A stretch of DNA of 64,000 nucleotides from Bacillus methanolicus (GTDB lineage: Bacteria > Bacillota > Bacilli > Bacillales > Cytobacillaceae): contig NZ_VTQX01000005.1 in assembly GCF_008764295.1 (NCBI RefSeq), positions 62,001 through 126,000 on the forward strand, written 5' to 3'. The notes below the pieces were generated by a model that was not told where the DNA came from, ran no database searches, and saw only the letters and a list, made by a program, of their open reading frames with translations. Made by a program: the position numbers and the translations under genes. Below, piece by piece: positions 10,562 to 18,799 of this stretch; the stretch's first letter is position 1, and each line of letters begins with the position of its first letter.

Positions 10562-11794
10562 CTATGTCCGATAACTTGCATTAATTTTCACATAATCATA
10601 AGTTAAATCGCAACCCCAAGCGGTACCACTTCCATCGCCCATATGCAAATCAACCAAAATCTCAATAAAGTCTCCTTTTAAATACCCACTTGCTTCTTCC
10701 TCAGAAAATTTGCTGATTTCGCTTTTATCAAGCATCTTCACTGGTCCAATCGAAATCGTGACTTTGTCTGCTTTTGCTTTCGTATCTGCTTGCCCGATCG
10801 CCCCAATAATTCTTCCCCAGTTTGCATCGGCTCCATATATGGCTGTTTTCACTAGATTTGAGCCTACAATTTGTTTTGCAATCTTCCGAGCATCATCCTC
10901 ATCATATGCTCCTGTTACATGAACCTCTACAAGCTTCGTTGCACCTTCTCCGTCTTTGGCAATTTGCTTTGCTAAGCTTGCGCAAGTTTTATTTAAAAGC
11001 TGAAGAAACACTTCCCACTCAGGATGTGACGGTGATAGCAATTGATTTTCAGCCAAACCATTTGCCATTACAAGAACCATATCGTTTGTTGACGTATCCC
11101 CATCAACGGTAATTTGATTAAAGGTATCATCAGTAACTTCTCTTAATGCTACTTGCAAGTTTTCAGAGCTGATATTTGCATCGGTTGTAATAAACCCAAG
11201 CATTGTCGCCATATTTGGATGAATCATTCCAGAGCCTTTCGCGGCTCCTCCCATGTGAACGATCTTGCCGTCGATCTCAGCTTGAAAACCACACTTCTTC
11301 ATACATGTATCTGTCGTTAAGATAGCCGTCTGGAAGTCATCTGCATTAGTGGAGGCATTCCCTAGCTGAATTTGCTCGATTCCTTTCTTAATTTTATCCA
11401 TTTTCATATATTCGCCTATGACACCTGTTGAAGCAACTGCGACTAAATATTGCTCCACCTGAACTTTTTGTGCCGCCAGTTCCCTCATCTCATAGGCATC
11501 CTTTAAGCCTTGTTCTCCGGTACAAGCATTGGCGCAAGCACTATTAACAACCACTGCCTGTAATTTACCACTATGACTTATGCTTTCTTTTGTGACAGCT
11601 ATTGGTGCAGCTTGAAAATCATGTAAAGTGTAAACTGCCGCACTCTCAGCAGGAACTTCACTAAAAATCATGCCCACATCTTTTTTAGCATATCTTAATC
11701 CTGCATGAATTCCACCTGTATGAAATCCTTGCGCTGATAAAATACTCCCATTCTCAATTTCTATTATTTTGGCCACCTTTGTAAGTGTTCCCAC
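10562..11794 (-). CDS. argJ: Bifunctional ornithine acetyltransferase / N-acetylglutamate synthase
   Basis: Transfers acetyl from N-acetylornithine to glutamate (cyclic pathway) and in bifunctional forms also uses acetyl-CoA. It has the autoprocessing site in GSGMIHPNMATMLGF, where cleavage before Thr generates the nucleophile of the beta chain, plus TVDGDTSTND and GADANWGRIIGAIG downstream. The start is GTG, chosen because AGGAGG lies 8 bases upstream; this gives 410 residues, typical of the family. It follows argC by 51 bases. No separate argA or argE is seen here, consistent with the acetyl-recycling route. Confidence 0.95.
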   Translation of the reverse strand: MGTLTKVAKIIEIENGSILSAQGFHTGGIHAGLRYAKKDVGMIFSEVPAESAAVYTLHDFQAAPIAVTKESISHSGKLQAVVVNSACANACTGEQGLKDAYEMRELAAQKVQVEQYLVAVASTGVIGEYMKMDKIKKGIEQIQLGNASTNADDFQTAILTTDTCMKKCGFQAEIDGKIVHMGGAAKGSGMIHPNMATMLGFITTDANISSENLQVALREVTDDTFNQITVDGDTSTNDMVLVMANGLAENQLLSPSHPEWEVFLQLLNKTCASLAKQIAKDGEGATKLVEVHVTGAYDEDDARKIAKQIVGSNLVKTAIYGADANWGRIIGAIGQADTKAKADKVTISIGPVKMLDKSEISKFSEEEASGYLKGDFIEILVDLHMGDGSGTAWGCDLTYDYVKINASYRT

Positions 11795-11845
11795 CTGTTA
11801 TTCCTCCTTATGATTATTTCTTTTTCAAACCGTTTCTTCGACATT

Positions 11846-12880
11846 TTACGGATATAGAGGCAGCATTTCTAAGCCTGTAGCCGGGTTTAAACGATTGAGG
11901 ATATTCGCATTTTGCACGGCCTGACCTGCTGCTCCTTTCATTAAATTATCTATGACAGAAACAATCGTTAATCGTCCTGTACGCTCATCTACATTCAAAC
12001 CAATATCACAATAATTTGAACCTTGAACTTCTTTTACAGATGGATAATTTCCATGCGGTCGAACTCTTACAAACGGTTTTCCCTTATATGCTTCCTTATA
12101 CAAAGCAACAAGCTGCTCTGTATTCGCTTGTGCTCGGAGCTTAACATAGATCGTTGCCATGATTCCTCTTGTTATCGGTAAAAGATGGGTACTAAATGTA
12201 ATCGGTTCTATGTTCTCATTCCACTCGAGTAATTGTTGTTCGATCTCTGGTGTATGCTGATGTTCATTAACCTTATAAATCTTAAAATTTTCATTCACCT
12301 CTGCAAACAAAGAGGCTTTTGTCAATGATTTCCCGGCACCAGAAATGCCTGATTTTCCATCTATAATAATGGAGTCAGGAACAATTAATTTTTCTTTTAC
12401 CACTGGCGCTAATCCTAAAAGGACAGCAGTTGCATAGCATCCAGGATTCGCGATGAATCTCGCTTTCTCAATTTGTTTTTCATTCCATTCACTTAACCCA
12501 TAAACCGCTTCTTCTACAACGGACGGAACGGCGCCTGTTTTTTTATACCATGCTTCATATTCACCTGGTTTTTTTAATCGCAAATCTCCGGATAAATCAA
12601 TAACTTTAATATTGTGATGGAGAAATTGAGCAACTAGCTTGCTAGAAACACCAGACGGGGTCGCTAAAAATACAAGATCACTCTTTGCAGAAATTTCCTC
12701 CACATCAATTTTCTCTAGCTGTTTCCCTAAAATTTGATAAAGGTGTGGATACTCATGCCAAATCGGAACCTCATCCTTCGTAGAATGAATCGACTGTATT
12801 TTAAATACAGGATGACGATGCAGTATTCGAAGTAGTTCAACACCACCATACCCTGTCGTACCTATTATTGATGTCCTCAT
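11846..12880 (-). CDS. argC: N-acetyl-gamma-glutamyl-phosphate reductase
   Basis: NADPH-dependent reduction of N-acetylglutamyl phosphate. The N-terminal nucleotide-binding loop is GTTGYGGVELLRIL, the catalytic Cys is in ANPGCYATA, and the family GKSGISGAGK motif follows. At 344 residues it is standard. AAGGGA precedes the ATG by 6 bases. First gene of the seven-gene arginine operon; its promoter region carries ARG-box-like sites, so ArgR/AhrC repression by arginine is expected. Confidence 0.95.
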   Translation of the reverse strand: MRTSIIGTTGYGGVELLRILHRHPVFKIQSIHSTKDEVPIWHEYPHLYQILGKQLEKIDVEEISAKSDLVFLATPSGVSSKLVAQFLHHNIKVIDLSGDLRLKKPGEYEAWYKKTGAVPSVVEEAVYGLSEWNEKQIEKARFIANPGCYATAVLLGLAPVVKEKLIVPDSIIIDGKSGISGAGKSLTKASLFAEVNENFKIYKVNEHQHTPEIEQQLLEWNENIEPITFSTHLLPITRGIMATIYVKLRAQANTEQLVALYKEAYKGKPFVRVRPHGNYPSVKEVQGSNYCDIGLNVDERTGRLTIVSVIDNLMKGAAGQAVQNANILNRLNPATGLEMLPLYP

Positions 12881-12924
12881 CCCTTATCCCTTCCTTATCA
12901 AAAATATGTATATTTAATCAGTTT

Positions 12925-12942
12925 TATTAATTTTTATTAATT
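12925..12942. promoter_or_regulatory. Putative ARG box downstream of the argC promoter
   Basis: An 18-base near-palindrome reading AATTAATAAAAATTAATA on the minus strand, similar to the B. subtilis AhrC/ArgR box (CATGAATAAAAATTCAAG) but with AT substitutions at the conserved G and C. It lies between the -10 element and argC, where ArgR binding would repress. It shares the 13-mer AATTAATAAAAAT with a second copy upstream of the promoter. Confidence 0.5.
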
Positions 12943-12955
12943 TTATATTGTTCTT

Positions 12956-12984
12956 ATTATAAGAACTCATACCTCTAAAAGCAA
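12956..12984 (-). promoter_or_regulatory. Sigma-A promoter of the arginine operon
   Basis: On the minus strand TTGCTT, a 17-base spacer and TATAAT. The -10 sits inside a perfect 7-bp inverted repeat (GTTCTTA...TAAGAAC), and ARG-box-like palindromes lie on both sides. Confidence 0.7.
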
Positions 12985-12996
12985 CCCGTTTTTATA

Positions 12997-13014
12997 AATT
13001 AATAAAAATATAGG
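12997..13014. promoter_or_regulatory. Second ARG-box-like site, upstream of the argC promoter
   Basis: AATTAATAAAAATATAGG on the plus strand repeats the 13-base core of the downstream box, about 70 bp away centre to centre (roughly seven helical turns), an arrangement that would allow an ArgR hexamer to bridge both. The match to the consensus is partial. Confidence 0.4.
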
Positions 13015-13043
13015 AAGGATTAACCGGAAGTGCTGTAAATTGG

Positions 13044-13072
13044 TTGACTACATATATGTTTATTTCTAAACT
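13044..13072 (+). promoter_or_regulatory. Probable promoter of fnr1
   Basis: TTGACT, a 17-base spacer and TAAACT, ending 43 bases before the fnr1 start. It is divergent from the arginine operon promoter. No Fnr box is evident here. Confidence 0.45.
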
Positions 13073-13115
13073 GTTTATAGGGAGAGTTTTTTGCCTCACA
13101 GAAGGGGGTAATAGC

Positions 13116-13808
13116 ATGCAAGCATTTACGAAAGTATCTAACGAACTTCAATCCCTTTTAGAAACAGTTCATCATATTCGTAAAATGGAAAAGGGGACAT
13201 ATCTGTTTCAAGAGGGCAGCAAAGCTAATGAGCTATTCGTTGTGATTACCGGAAAGATACAAATGAGCAAAATGATTCCAGATGGACGGGAGTTAACATT
13301 AAGAATGGCTTCGCAAGGAGATCTCATTGGAGAGCTCTCTTTGTTTTGTTCTGCCCAAACCCATATGCAAAATGCAAAGGTAATAGAAAGTGGAGAAGTA
13401 GCTGTTATCTTCAAAAATGATTTAGAGAAGAAACTCGGGGAAGATCACGCCATCGCCTTAGAGTTTATGAGATGGATGAGTCAGGAACATCGCAAAACTC
13501 AAACAAAGTTTCGCGATCTCGTTTTACATGGCAAAAAAGGTGCGCTCTATTCAACTTTAATTCGTCTGTCAAATAGTTACGGTGTTCACACAGAAGCTGG
13601 AATTATCATCAATTCATCGCTAACTAACCAAGAATTAGCCAATTTTTGCGGAACATCCCGTGAAGTGGTTAATCGCCTATTAAGTGAGTTGCGTAAAGCT
13701 GGAATAATCAGCATCGATAAAGGAATTATTACGATCCACGATTTAGATTATATAAAACTTGAAATCGATTGTGAGAATTGTCCGATCGATATTTGTAATA
13801 TCGAATAG
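13116..13808 (+). CDS. fnr: Crp/Fnr-family anaerobic regulator, Bacillus Fnr type (paralogue 1)
   Basis: A 230-residue oxygen-sensing transcription factor. The N-terminal cyclic-nucleotide-type beta barrel (about 20-110) leads through a dimerisation helix to a C-terminal winged helix with LTNQELANFCGTSREVVNRLL (about 170-190). The C-terminus carries Cys219-X2-Cys222-X4-Cys227, and Asp134 sits in KFRDL. This reproduces the three-Cys-plus-Asp [4Fe-4S] ligand set of B. subtilis Fnr (Cys227, Cys230, Cys235, Asp141) and differs from the N-terminal cluster of E. coli FNR. The ATG behind GGGGG is chosen; 24 upstream residues of the open frame look non-coding. It flanks one side of the anaerobic/Mo-cofactor island. 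Confidence 0.93.
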   Translation: MQAFTKVSNELQSLLETVHHIRKMEKGTYLFQEGSKANELFVVITGKIQMSKMIPDGRELTLRMASQGDLIGELSLFCSAQTHMQNAKVIESGEVAVIFKNDLEKKLGEDHAIALEFMRWMSQEHRKTQTKFRDLVLHGKKGALYSTLIRLSNSYGVHTEAGIIINSSLTNQELANFCGTSREVVNRLLSELRKAGIISIDKGIITIHDLDYIKLEIDCENCPIDICNIE

Positions 13809-13820
13809 CTCTGTACTATA

Positions 13821-13855
13821 AATCGGCCTCAATTTTCAATTGAGACCGATTTTTT
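13821..13855 (+). terminator. Terminator of fnr1
   Basis: A 14-bp stem (AATCGGCCTCAATT with its complement, one C-A mismatch), a TTC loop and six Ts, starting 12 bases after the fnr1 stop. Confidence 0.88.
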
Positions 13856-13867
13856 GCTGTTACATAT

Positions 13868-13915
13868 TTTGGCTCATTTCGTATGGGAGCTTGCTTTCAC
13901 ACAAAATGAGCCAAA
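13868..13915. repeat. 12-bp inverted repeat with 24-base loop, downstream of ywiC
   Basis: TTTGGCTCATTT and AAATGAGCCAAA are perfect complements separated by 24 bases, 16 bases beyond the ywiC stop. On the minus strand the stem ends AAATGAGCCAAA with no long U-tract. It may act as a ywiC 3' hairpin. Confidence 0.6.
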
Positions 13916-13931
13916 TCATTTTTCATCAATA

Positions 13932-14657
13932 TTATTTAACAAAGCTAATTGCAAAAATGTTCACGATAAAAAATAGAATAGAATTGACAATTTCAAGAAC
14001 CCCTACTTTTTTCATAGAATAGGGCTTGCCATAAAAATAAATTGCTCTTACTAAACTTGGAACGTATGCAATAGCCACTATCGAAAAACCAATAAGGAGA
14101 AAAAAAATCGGAACAAACACATGATAAATCCAGGAAATCCACTTATATACTATATTTTTCTTTTCGCGAATCATTGTTTTTACATAAAAAGTAGAGCCGA
14201 TGAAAAATAGGAGCGATGTAATAAAGACTAGAATGGTCGCTTCATTAATTTTCCCATTTGCTAAAAATCCACTGGCCAAGCCACCAATGGAAAATACAAT
14301 GATAGCACTAAAATCATTCCATAATGCCCGATCTTGCTTCTTTTTCGAGAAATATAAATTAACTATAAAGAACGGAAGCATCAACAAACCAAATATAGCA
14401 ATGGAAGGCCTTGTCACGAAAGGGATCATCAAAAGTAAGACAGCTGGGATTAAATAAATGAAAGTCCACTTTCGATAAAAAGAGAGATTTTTTCCTTTTG
14501 CCATTTGTAGCATTGGAAATGTTGCCAAATATAACAGCAGCCAGCCGCTAAATAAAGGGATGTGCTGCCAGATAAAACCAGATGCTACCACTGAAAGCCA
14601 AAATGGTATGATTAACATGGCCCAAGCACCATGCTGCTTTGGTAAAAATAATTTCAT
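13932..14657 (-). CDS. ywiC: YwiC-like polytopic membrane protein
   Basis: A 241-residue protein with about seven to eight hydrophobic segments and the N-terminal KQHGAWAM motif that marks the YwiC family. Function is unknown. In B. subtilis ywiC is in the narK-fnr-ywiC-narGHJI neighbourhood and is under Fnr control, which fits its place here beside fnr1 and the mini-NarI gene. The start is ATG behind AAAGGAG; 30 residues of upstream open frame are discarded. A perfect Fnr box and a TATAGT -10 lie just upstream, so it has its own anaerobic promoter as well as possible readthrough from the preceding gene. Confidence 0.85.
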   Translation of the reverse strand: MKLFLPKQHGAWAMLIIPFWLSVVASGFIWQHIPLFSGWLLLYLATFPMLQMAKGKNLSFYRKWTFIYLIPAVLLLMIPFVTRPSIAIFGLLMLPFFIVNLYFSKKKQDRALWNDFSAIIVFSIGGLASGFLANGKINEATILVFITSLLFFIGSTFYVKTMIREKKNIVYKWISWIYHVFVPIFFLLIGFSIVAIAYVPSLVRAIYFYGKPYSMKKVGVLEIVNSILFFIVNIFAISFVK

Positions 14658-14687
14658 AAAAAAACACTCCTTTCTTTTCCTATCATA

Positions 14688-14730
14688 ACTATATCGAGAC
14701 AAGAAAAGAAGAGGAGTGAATGACATCACA
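14688..14730 (-). promoter_or_regulatory. Fnr-dependent promoter of ywiC
   Basis: On the minus strand TGTGATGTCATTCACT is a perfect Bacillus Fnr box (TGTGA-N6-TCACT), followed after 21 bases by TATAGT. This centres the box at -41.5, the class II activator position. No -35 hexamer is needed. Confidence 0.85.
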
Positions 14731-14754
14731 TATATAAAGTTTGACACACAATGT

Positions 14755-15192
14755 TCATTTTAAGCCAGTTCTCATTGATTTCGACCAATTACGTTTAAAA
14801 AGTTGTATTGGTCTCGATAATAATCCGATATATTTAGAGAACGACAAAGCCAACAAAAATGTCAATAATAAAAGGAAATGTGTGCGTGACAAAAAGGAGA
14901 TACTGCCAATTAAATCGAGATCAGGTTGCAAATATACTAAGCTTCTAACCCAATAAAAGAGCTTCTCTGGTTCATTCGTCATACTGTAAAAGGCAATGAC
15001 ACCGAAACCTGAAAGAAAGCTTAATACCATTAACACAAGAATCATTCGATTGACGATCAAACCTAGCTTATAAAGGAACTTCATCTCCTCTTGCACCGAA
15101 GGCCCATTAACCCGCCAGATCAGCGCCATTCCCAAAACAGCAACTACGACATACGGATAGATTAACCATATGATTATTTGCAGTAAATCCAT
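14755..15192 (-). CDS. Mini NarI-like membrane protein (shortened nitrate reductase gamma-type)
   Basis: A 145-residue protein with about four membrane segments. The N-terminus (IIWLIYPYVVVAVLG) and the C-terminal third (WVRSLVYLQPDLDLI, then RTHFLLLLTFLLALSFSK and LLSRPIQLFKR) align by eye with the start and end of respiratory nitrate reductase NarI, which is about 225 residues. Only one His remains (in RTH); the second C-terminal haem ligand position is Tyr-Ile-Gly and the N-terminal ligands are missing, so diheme b binding as in NarI is unlikely. No narG, narH or narJ is adjacent. The ATG follows GGGGAGAG. The gene precedes ywiC and has a degenerate Fnr box upstream. It could also be an unrelated membrane protein of similar pattern. 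Confidence 0.6.
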   Translation of the reverse strand: MDLLQIIIWLIYPYVVVAVLGMALIWRVNGPSVQEEMKFLYKLGLIVNRMILVLMVLSFLSGFGVIAFYSMTNEPEKLFYWVRSLVYLQPDLDLIGSISFLSRTHFLLLLTFLLALSFSKYIGLLSRPIQLFKRNWSKSMRTGLK

Positions 15193-15231
15193 TTTTCTCT
15201 CTCCCCATCGCTCATAAAAGCCCTTACAAAT

Positions 15232-15274
15232 ATAGTAGTAAGATTCAAGAGAGAACACAGTGATAAAAGTTACG
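15232..15274 (-). promoter_or_regulatory. Candidate Fnr-dependent promoter of the mini-NarI gene
   Basis: On the minus strand CGTAACTTTTATCACT matches TGTGA-N6-TCACT at 8 of 10 positions with a perfect right half. TACTAT lies exactly 21 bases downstream as a -10 candidate. Confidence 0.5.
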
Positions 15275-15303
15275 TTTTTGACAATTTTTTTAACATTTTT
15301 CGA

Positions 15304-15831
15304 CTATTTTTTGAACTGCAAATAATTGGCTACCCATTCATACCCAACTGGATCTTCGATAGAGAAGCGTTTAATGTCTGCCACATTTTTACTTGCCTCC
15401 AATAATTTCTCATCCCAATAAAAAATCACACGAATATTGTCGAGTTTCTGAAGTAATTCTACATCAGCTCGATTTCGAATTAATACTGCTTTAGGATATC
15501 GTTCTTTTTTGTGCCCTTCGATTAAAATAAGATCAGGGCGAAAAAAAGACAGCAGCTGTAACTTCTCTTCAAGAGACCAACTGCTTTTTTCCGCATGCAC
15601 TAGCAAATGGCCAGCACCTTCTACAAGAGAAGCAACGGCACCGGCTTTCAAATGCTGATGTGAGTCCTTCTCTTCTTGAAAATCTGGTTTTCCGCCATGA
15701 CCATGATGCTTTAATGTTACAATCGAGAGATTACTCTGCTGCAATTGTGAAATTAATCTCTTGATAAAGGTTGTTTTCCCACTATTTTGATATCCTACTA
15801 TTTGAAAAATAGTAGCATCTACCATGGCCAT
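15304..15831 (-). CDS. mobB: Molybdopterin-guanine dinucleotide biosynthesis adaptor protein MobB
   Basis: P-loop GTP-binding protein that assists MobA in forming the bis-MGD cofactor used by nitrate reductase and formate dehydrogenase. The N-terminal GYQNSGKTTF Walker A (residues 13-22) is followed by TLKHHGHGG and by LILIEGHKKE, typical of MobB. It has 175 residues. The start overlaps the moeA stop by 13 bases (ATGA-like coupling), and a second ATG two codons later is equally placed for the GAAGG ribosome binding site. Confidence 0.93.
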   Translation of the reverse strand: MAMVDATIFQIVGYQNSGKTTFIKRLISQLQQSNLSIVTLKHHGHGGKPDFQEEKDSHQHLKAGAVASLVEGAGHLLVHAEKSSWSLEEKLQLLSFFRPDLILIEGHKKERYPKAVLIRNRADVELLQKLDNIRVIFYWDEKLLEASKNVADIKRFSIEDPVGYEWVANYLQFKK

Positions 15832-17084
15832 TCGCTTCCTTCGTGATCTTCAAGCATGAGTACAGCTACTTCATCTCCAGCCGAAAATCCTCTCGTCCCA
15901 CCTGGGAGGACGGTTAAAGAATTGGCACCAGCTAAACTCATGACGATATTCGATTTATCCAAACCACTCGGGGTGACAATTAGCTTCCCGTCTGATACCG
16001 ATAATTTGCTTCGAACAAAACGAGTAAATGGATTTGCTTTGGGAAAATCGACATCAAGTATTGCTTTTTCTTTTCGGAGATGCGGTTTTGGCGAGAAAAG
16101 CATTTTCCGAATCACCGGTCTGGCAAAAAGTTCAAACCCTACATAGCAAGCAGACGGATTCCCCGATAATCCAAATAGAATCTTGCCGTCCAATTCCGCT
16201 ACTGTTGTCACACTTCCTGGGCGCATGCTTACTTTATTAAATAAAACCGTAGCATTAAGTTTTTCATAAATAGCAGGTAAATAGTCAAAATCTCCAACAG
16301 ATACACCGCCTGTTGTCACAAGCAAATCTACTTTATGTAGCGCTTCTTTTACTGCTGCAAAACAAGTATCAAAATCATCTGGAAGCGTGCCGAAGTAAAA
16401 AACTTCTGCACCAGCTCTTTCAATTTGTGCACTTATCATATATGAATTACTATTTCGAATCTTCCCTGGCTGCAACGGCTCGTCTACAGATAACAATTCC
16501 GTTCCGGTTGCAAACAGCCCAACTTTCGGCTTCTTTGCAACATGAACCTTCGCATAGCCAAAGGTAGCAAGCATTGCTTGAATGCCTGGGTTAATTTTTG
16601 TTCCTTTCTCTACTAAAACTTCCCCTGTTCGGGCATCTTCGCCACGACGGGAAACATTTTCACCAGGACGATGCTTACGCTTTGTACTCATGTAAGACTT
16701 GCCATCTTTAATATAATCTCTTGCAAGTTCTAGCATGACAACACAATCACAAGACTCTGGCATTTGTGCTCCAGTCATAATTCTAACCGCCTGAAATGGA
16801 CCAACACTTTTATTTGAGACAAGTCCTGCTCCAATATGATCAACCACTTCAAATTCTATCGGATTATCACGGCTCGCCTCCTCCGTATCAATTGAGCGCA
16901 CTGCATAGCCATCATACGGTGCCCGATCAAAATGAGGTACATCATTTGTTGCCAGTAAGTCTTCCGATAGAAAGCGTCCATAGCTTTCATTTACTGAGAC
17001 AAATTCGGTTTTTCCTTCAATATTATTTGCCATAATGCGAGAAACTGCTTCCCCAATTGGGATCGGTTTTCTGAATTCTACCAT
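15819..17084 (-). CDS. moeA: Molybdopterin molybdenumtransferase MoeA
   Basis: Inserts molybdate into adenylylated molybdopterin. Family motifs in order: DVPHFDRAPYDGYAV, IMTGAQMPESCDCVV, GLFATGTELL, TTGGVSVGDFDYLP, and LSGNPSACYVGFELF. At 421 residues it is of normal length. The ATG behind GGAG is chosen; 15 further upstream residues lack a ribosome binding site. First gene of a moeA-mobB unit whose promoter carries an Fnr-like half box at the class II position. Confidence 0.95.
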   Translation of the reverse strand: MVEFRKPIPIGEAVSRIMANNIEGKTEFVSVNESYGRFLSEDLLATNDVPHFDRAPYDGYAVRSIDTEEASRDNPIEFEVVDHIGAGLVSNKSVGPFQAVRIMTGAQMPESCDCVVMLELARDYIKDGKSYMSTKRKHRPGENVSRRGEDARTGEVLVEKGTKINPGIQAMLATFGYAKVHVAKKPKVGLFATGTELLSVDEPLQPGKIRNSNSYMISAQIERAGAEVFYFGTLPDDFDTCFAAVKEALHKVDLLVTTGGVSVGDFDYLPAIYEKLNATVLFNKVSMRPGSVTTVAELDGKILFGLSGNPSACYVGFELFARPVIRKMLFSPKPHLRKEKAILDVDFPKANPFTRFVRSKLSVSDGKLIVTPSGLDKSNIVMSLAGANSLTVLPGGTRGFSAGDEVAVLMLEDHEGSEWPW

Positions 17085-17195
17085 CTCAACCACTCCATCT
17101 ATGTACGTAAATTTTTTACTGAGTCCCATTTATACCGGCCCACTTAACAAATATTTGCTAGTATGCCTCATATAATCCATGACTGTATACTCTCT

Positions 17196-17238
17196 ATTAT
17201 AATCGTACATAAATGTGTTCTACAGGACAAATATCACA
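17196..17238 (-). promoter_or_regulatory. Candidate Fnr-dependent promoter of moeA-mobB
   Basis: On the minus strand TGTGATATTTGTCCTG has a perfect TGTGA left half and a weak right half, and a perfect TATAAT follows exactly 21 bases later. The left half also forms part of a 14-bp palindrome, TCACAATATTGTGA, at 17234-17247. Confidence 0.55.
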
Positions 17239-17427
17239 ATATTGTGAGAGTGAAGGTTTTTATTATTTGCAAGTTAGAAACTATATTGTTTAACTAGTTT
17301 GAAGATGTATTGGATTTTATGCATCTTATCCATTTAATCTTGCCCTTAAAATTCCACCATTTTTCATCACGTGAGATTAAAATTGGATTGTGCTTAAAAA
17401 ATCCATTCATTCTTAACAAAATAGTAT

Positions 17428-17592
17428 TTATCCTTGTTCAAGCCCCTGCTTTTTTAAATGATTAACACCATTCGCCAGTTTGTCATCGACTATTTGAGCA
17501 TCTTCTATATGCTTTACAATCAAGCCTTCGATTTCTTCAAAAATCCGACTTGTTAAGTTCATTTCATTTAATGTATTTTCACAATAATTATT
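17428..17592 (-). pseudogene. In-frame 54-codon continuation of the chemoreceptor gene after a TAA
   Basis: Immediately after the TAA that ends the chemoreceptor frame, the same frame stays open for 54 codons and encodes a protein-like segment (…LTSRIFEEIEGLIVKHIEDAQIVDDKLANG…, given in part) before a second TAA. Soluble MCP-like proteins commonly continue with such a helical tail, so I read the first TAA as a nonsense mutation, or as a stop that is sometimes read through. Confidence 0.55.
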
Positions 17593-18390
17593 TTAACTAG
17601 CGATAATGCCACTTGCATCATCTACCTTTGCTTTAACGTTATCAATAATTTTTGCCACTTCAGTCATTTTTTCAGTTGTTTTTTCACTTAATTCGATTCC
17701 AGAATGAACAAGATCAAAGCATTCTTTCGTATTATCAACTGCCTTTTCAATATCACCTTGAAAACTTTTCGTCAGCTCCATAATATTATGTGAACTTGTT
17801 GACGTTTCTTCTGCTAGCTTTCGAACTTCTTCTGCCACAACTGAAAACCCTTTTCCGTATTCTCCCGCCCTTGCTGCTTCAATTGAGGCGTTTAAAGCAA
17901 GTAAATTCGTTTGCTCTGCAATACCTTTAATTAAAAAGACAATGTCGTCAATTTCTTTTGAACGCTCTCCTACTGTCATAATAGAATCCATATTGGTTTT
18001 AATTTCCCCACCAAGATTTTGCATTAACCCTTCTAAATCCTTAACAATCAATTGACCTTCTTCACCGCGCTTTTTGAGTACATCGGCAGATTGATGCAAT
18101 TCTCTTCCTGTCTCATTTAACTGATTCGCGCATTGACCTGAACTCGTTACCAATTCGCTAACTGTTTCAAAATGACCTTTAATTTGTTCCACTAAAGCTC
18201 CCAGTAGACCATGTTGCCCATTCACCGTTTCATGTTGTTCAATCGTTGTGACCAACTCTTCCTGAAGCTCCTTCATCAATTCGGTCAGTGTCTCTTCCTT
18301 CTCCCTTACCGTTTCTTTCAAATTATTTATTTCATCTTTCAATTGTTGATTCTCCATCAATAATTTCTTCATCTGGCTGCCTTTAAACAT
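17593..18390 (-). CDS. Soluble methyl-accepting chemotaxis-type signalling protein (probably truncated by an in-frame stop)
   Basis: A 265-residue protein without membrane segments. An N-terminal coiled coil (about 5-50) is followed by an MCP signalling domain whose hairpin tip reads [21 protein letters not shown], shown here in two parts: [15 protein letters not shown] and [11 protein letters not shown]. This is the CheA/CheW-binding region. No sensing domain is recognisable, so it resembles YfmS-type soluble receptors. The ATG follows GGAGG. A perfect Fnr box with a -10 at class II distance lies upstream, suggesting use under oxygen limitation. The frame continues 54 codons past the stop. 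Confidence 0.85.
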   Translation of the reverse strand: MFKGSQMKKLLMENQQLKDEINNLKETVREKEETLTELMKELQEELVTTIEQHETVNGQHGLLGALVEQIKGHFETVSELVTSSGQCANQLNETGRELHQSADVLKKRGEEGQLIVKDLEGLMQNLGGEIKTNMDSIMTVGERSKEIDDIVFLIKGIAEQTNLLALNASIEAARAGEYGKGFSVVAEEVRKLAEETSTSSHNIMELTKSFQGDIEKAVDNTKECFDLVHSGIELSEKTTEKMTEVAKIIDNVKAKVDDASGIIAS

Positions 18391-18432
18391 CTTACTTCCT
18401 CCGTTCTCCTAAAACATCTCTATTTTTCATTC

Positions 18433-18475
18433 ATCATGGCACATTACAAAAACGGCCTAAGTGACATTAGTCACA
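18433..18475 (-). promoter_or_regulatory. Fnr-dependent promoter of the chemoreceptor gene
   Basis: On the minus strand TGTGACTAATGTCACT is a perfect TGTGA-N6-TCACT box; CATGAT (4 of 6 to TATAAT) lies exactly 21 bases downstream. The start codon is about 43 bases beyond the -10. Confidence 0.8.
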
Positions 18476-18799
18476 TACTATATCGGCATCATTTAACAAA
18501 ACATGAAATTTTTCTTATATTTATTTCTATATAATTAGGTCTATATTCCTGTATTTTTAATTTCTAATATTGAAAAACACAAAGCTCCTTCCTGAAATTA
18601 AAAATGTAAACTCATTGGAAACAATAAAAACGTTTTCGGACGCTCCTCACACTTAAATTTTAAAAATTGTTCATTGCTTTTGAGAAACCCAGCTCGTCGC
18701 TAAATAACTTATCAAATAAATTAACGAGCTTTTTCATTCCTTGAACGAAAAAAACTGACTACAAAAAGTCGTCTTTCATGACCTTTTGAGCCAGCCTAT
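18476..18799. other. Intergenic region between moaA and the chemoreceptor promoter
   Basis: AT-rich, with no supported gene. It contains a 7-bp inverted repeat AGCTCGT/ACGAGCT (about 18691-18731) with a loop of roughly 28 bases followed on the plus strand by TTTTT. No clear terminator of moaA is visible. Confidence 0.5.

Noticed and set aside
17234-17247. 14-bp palindrome TCACAATATTGTGA as a Rex site
   Set aside because: Half sites are in the opposite orientation and spacing to the Rex consensus (TTGTGA-N6-TCACAA); it overlaps the moeA Fnr half box instead.
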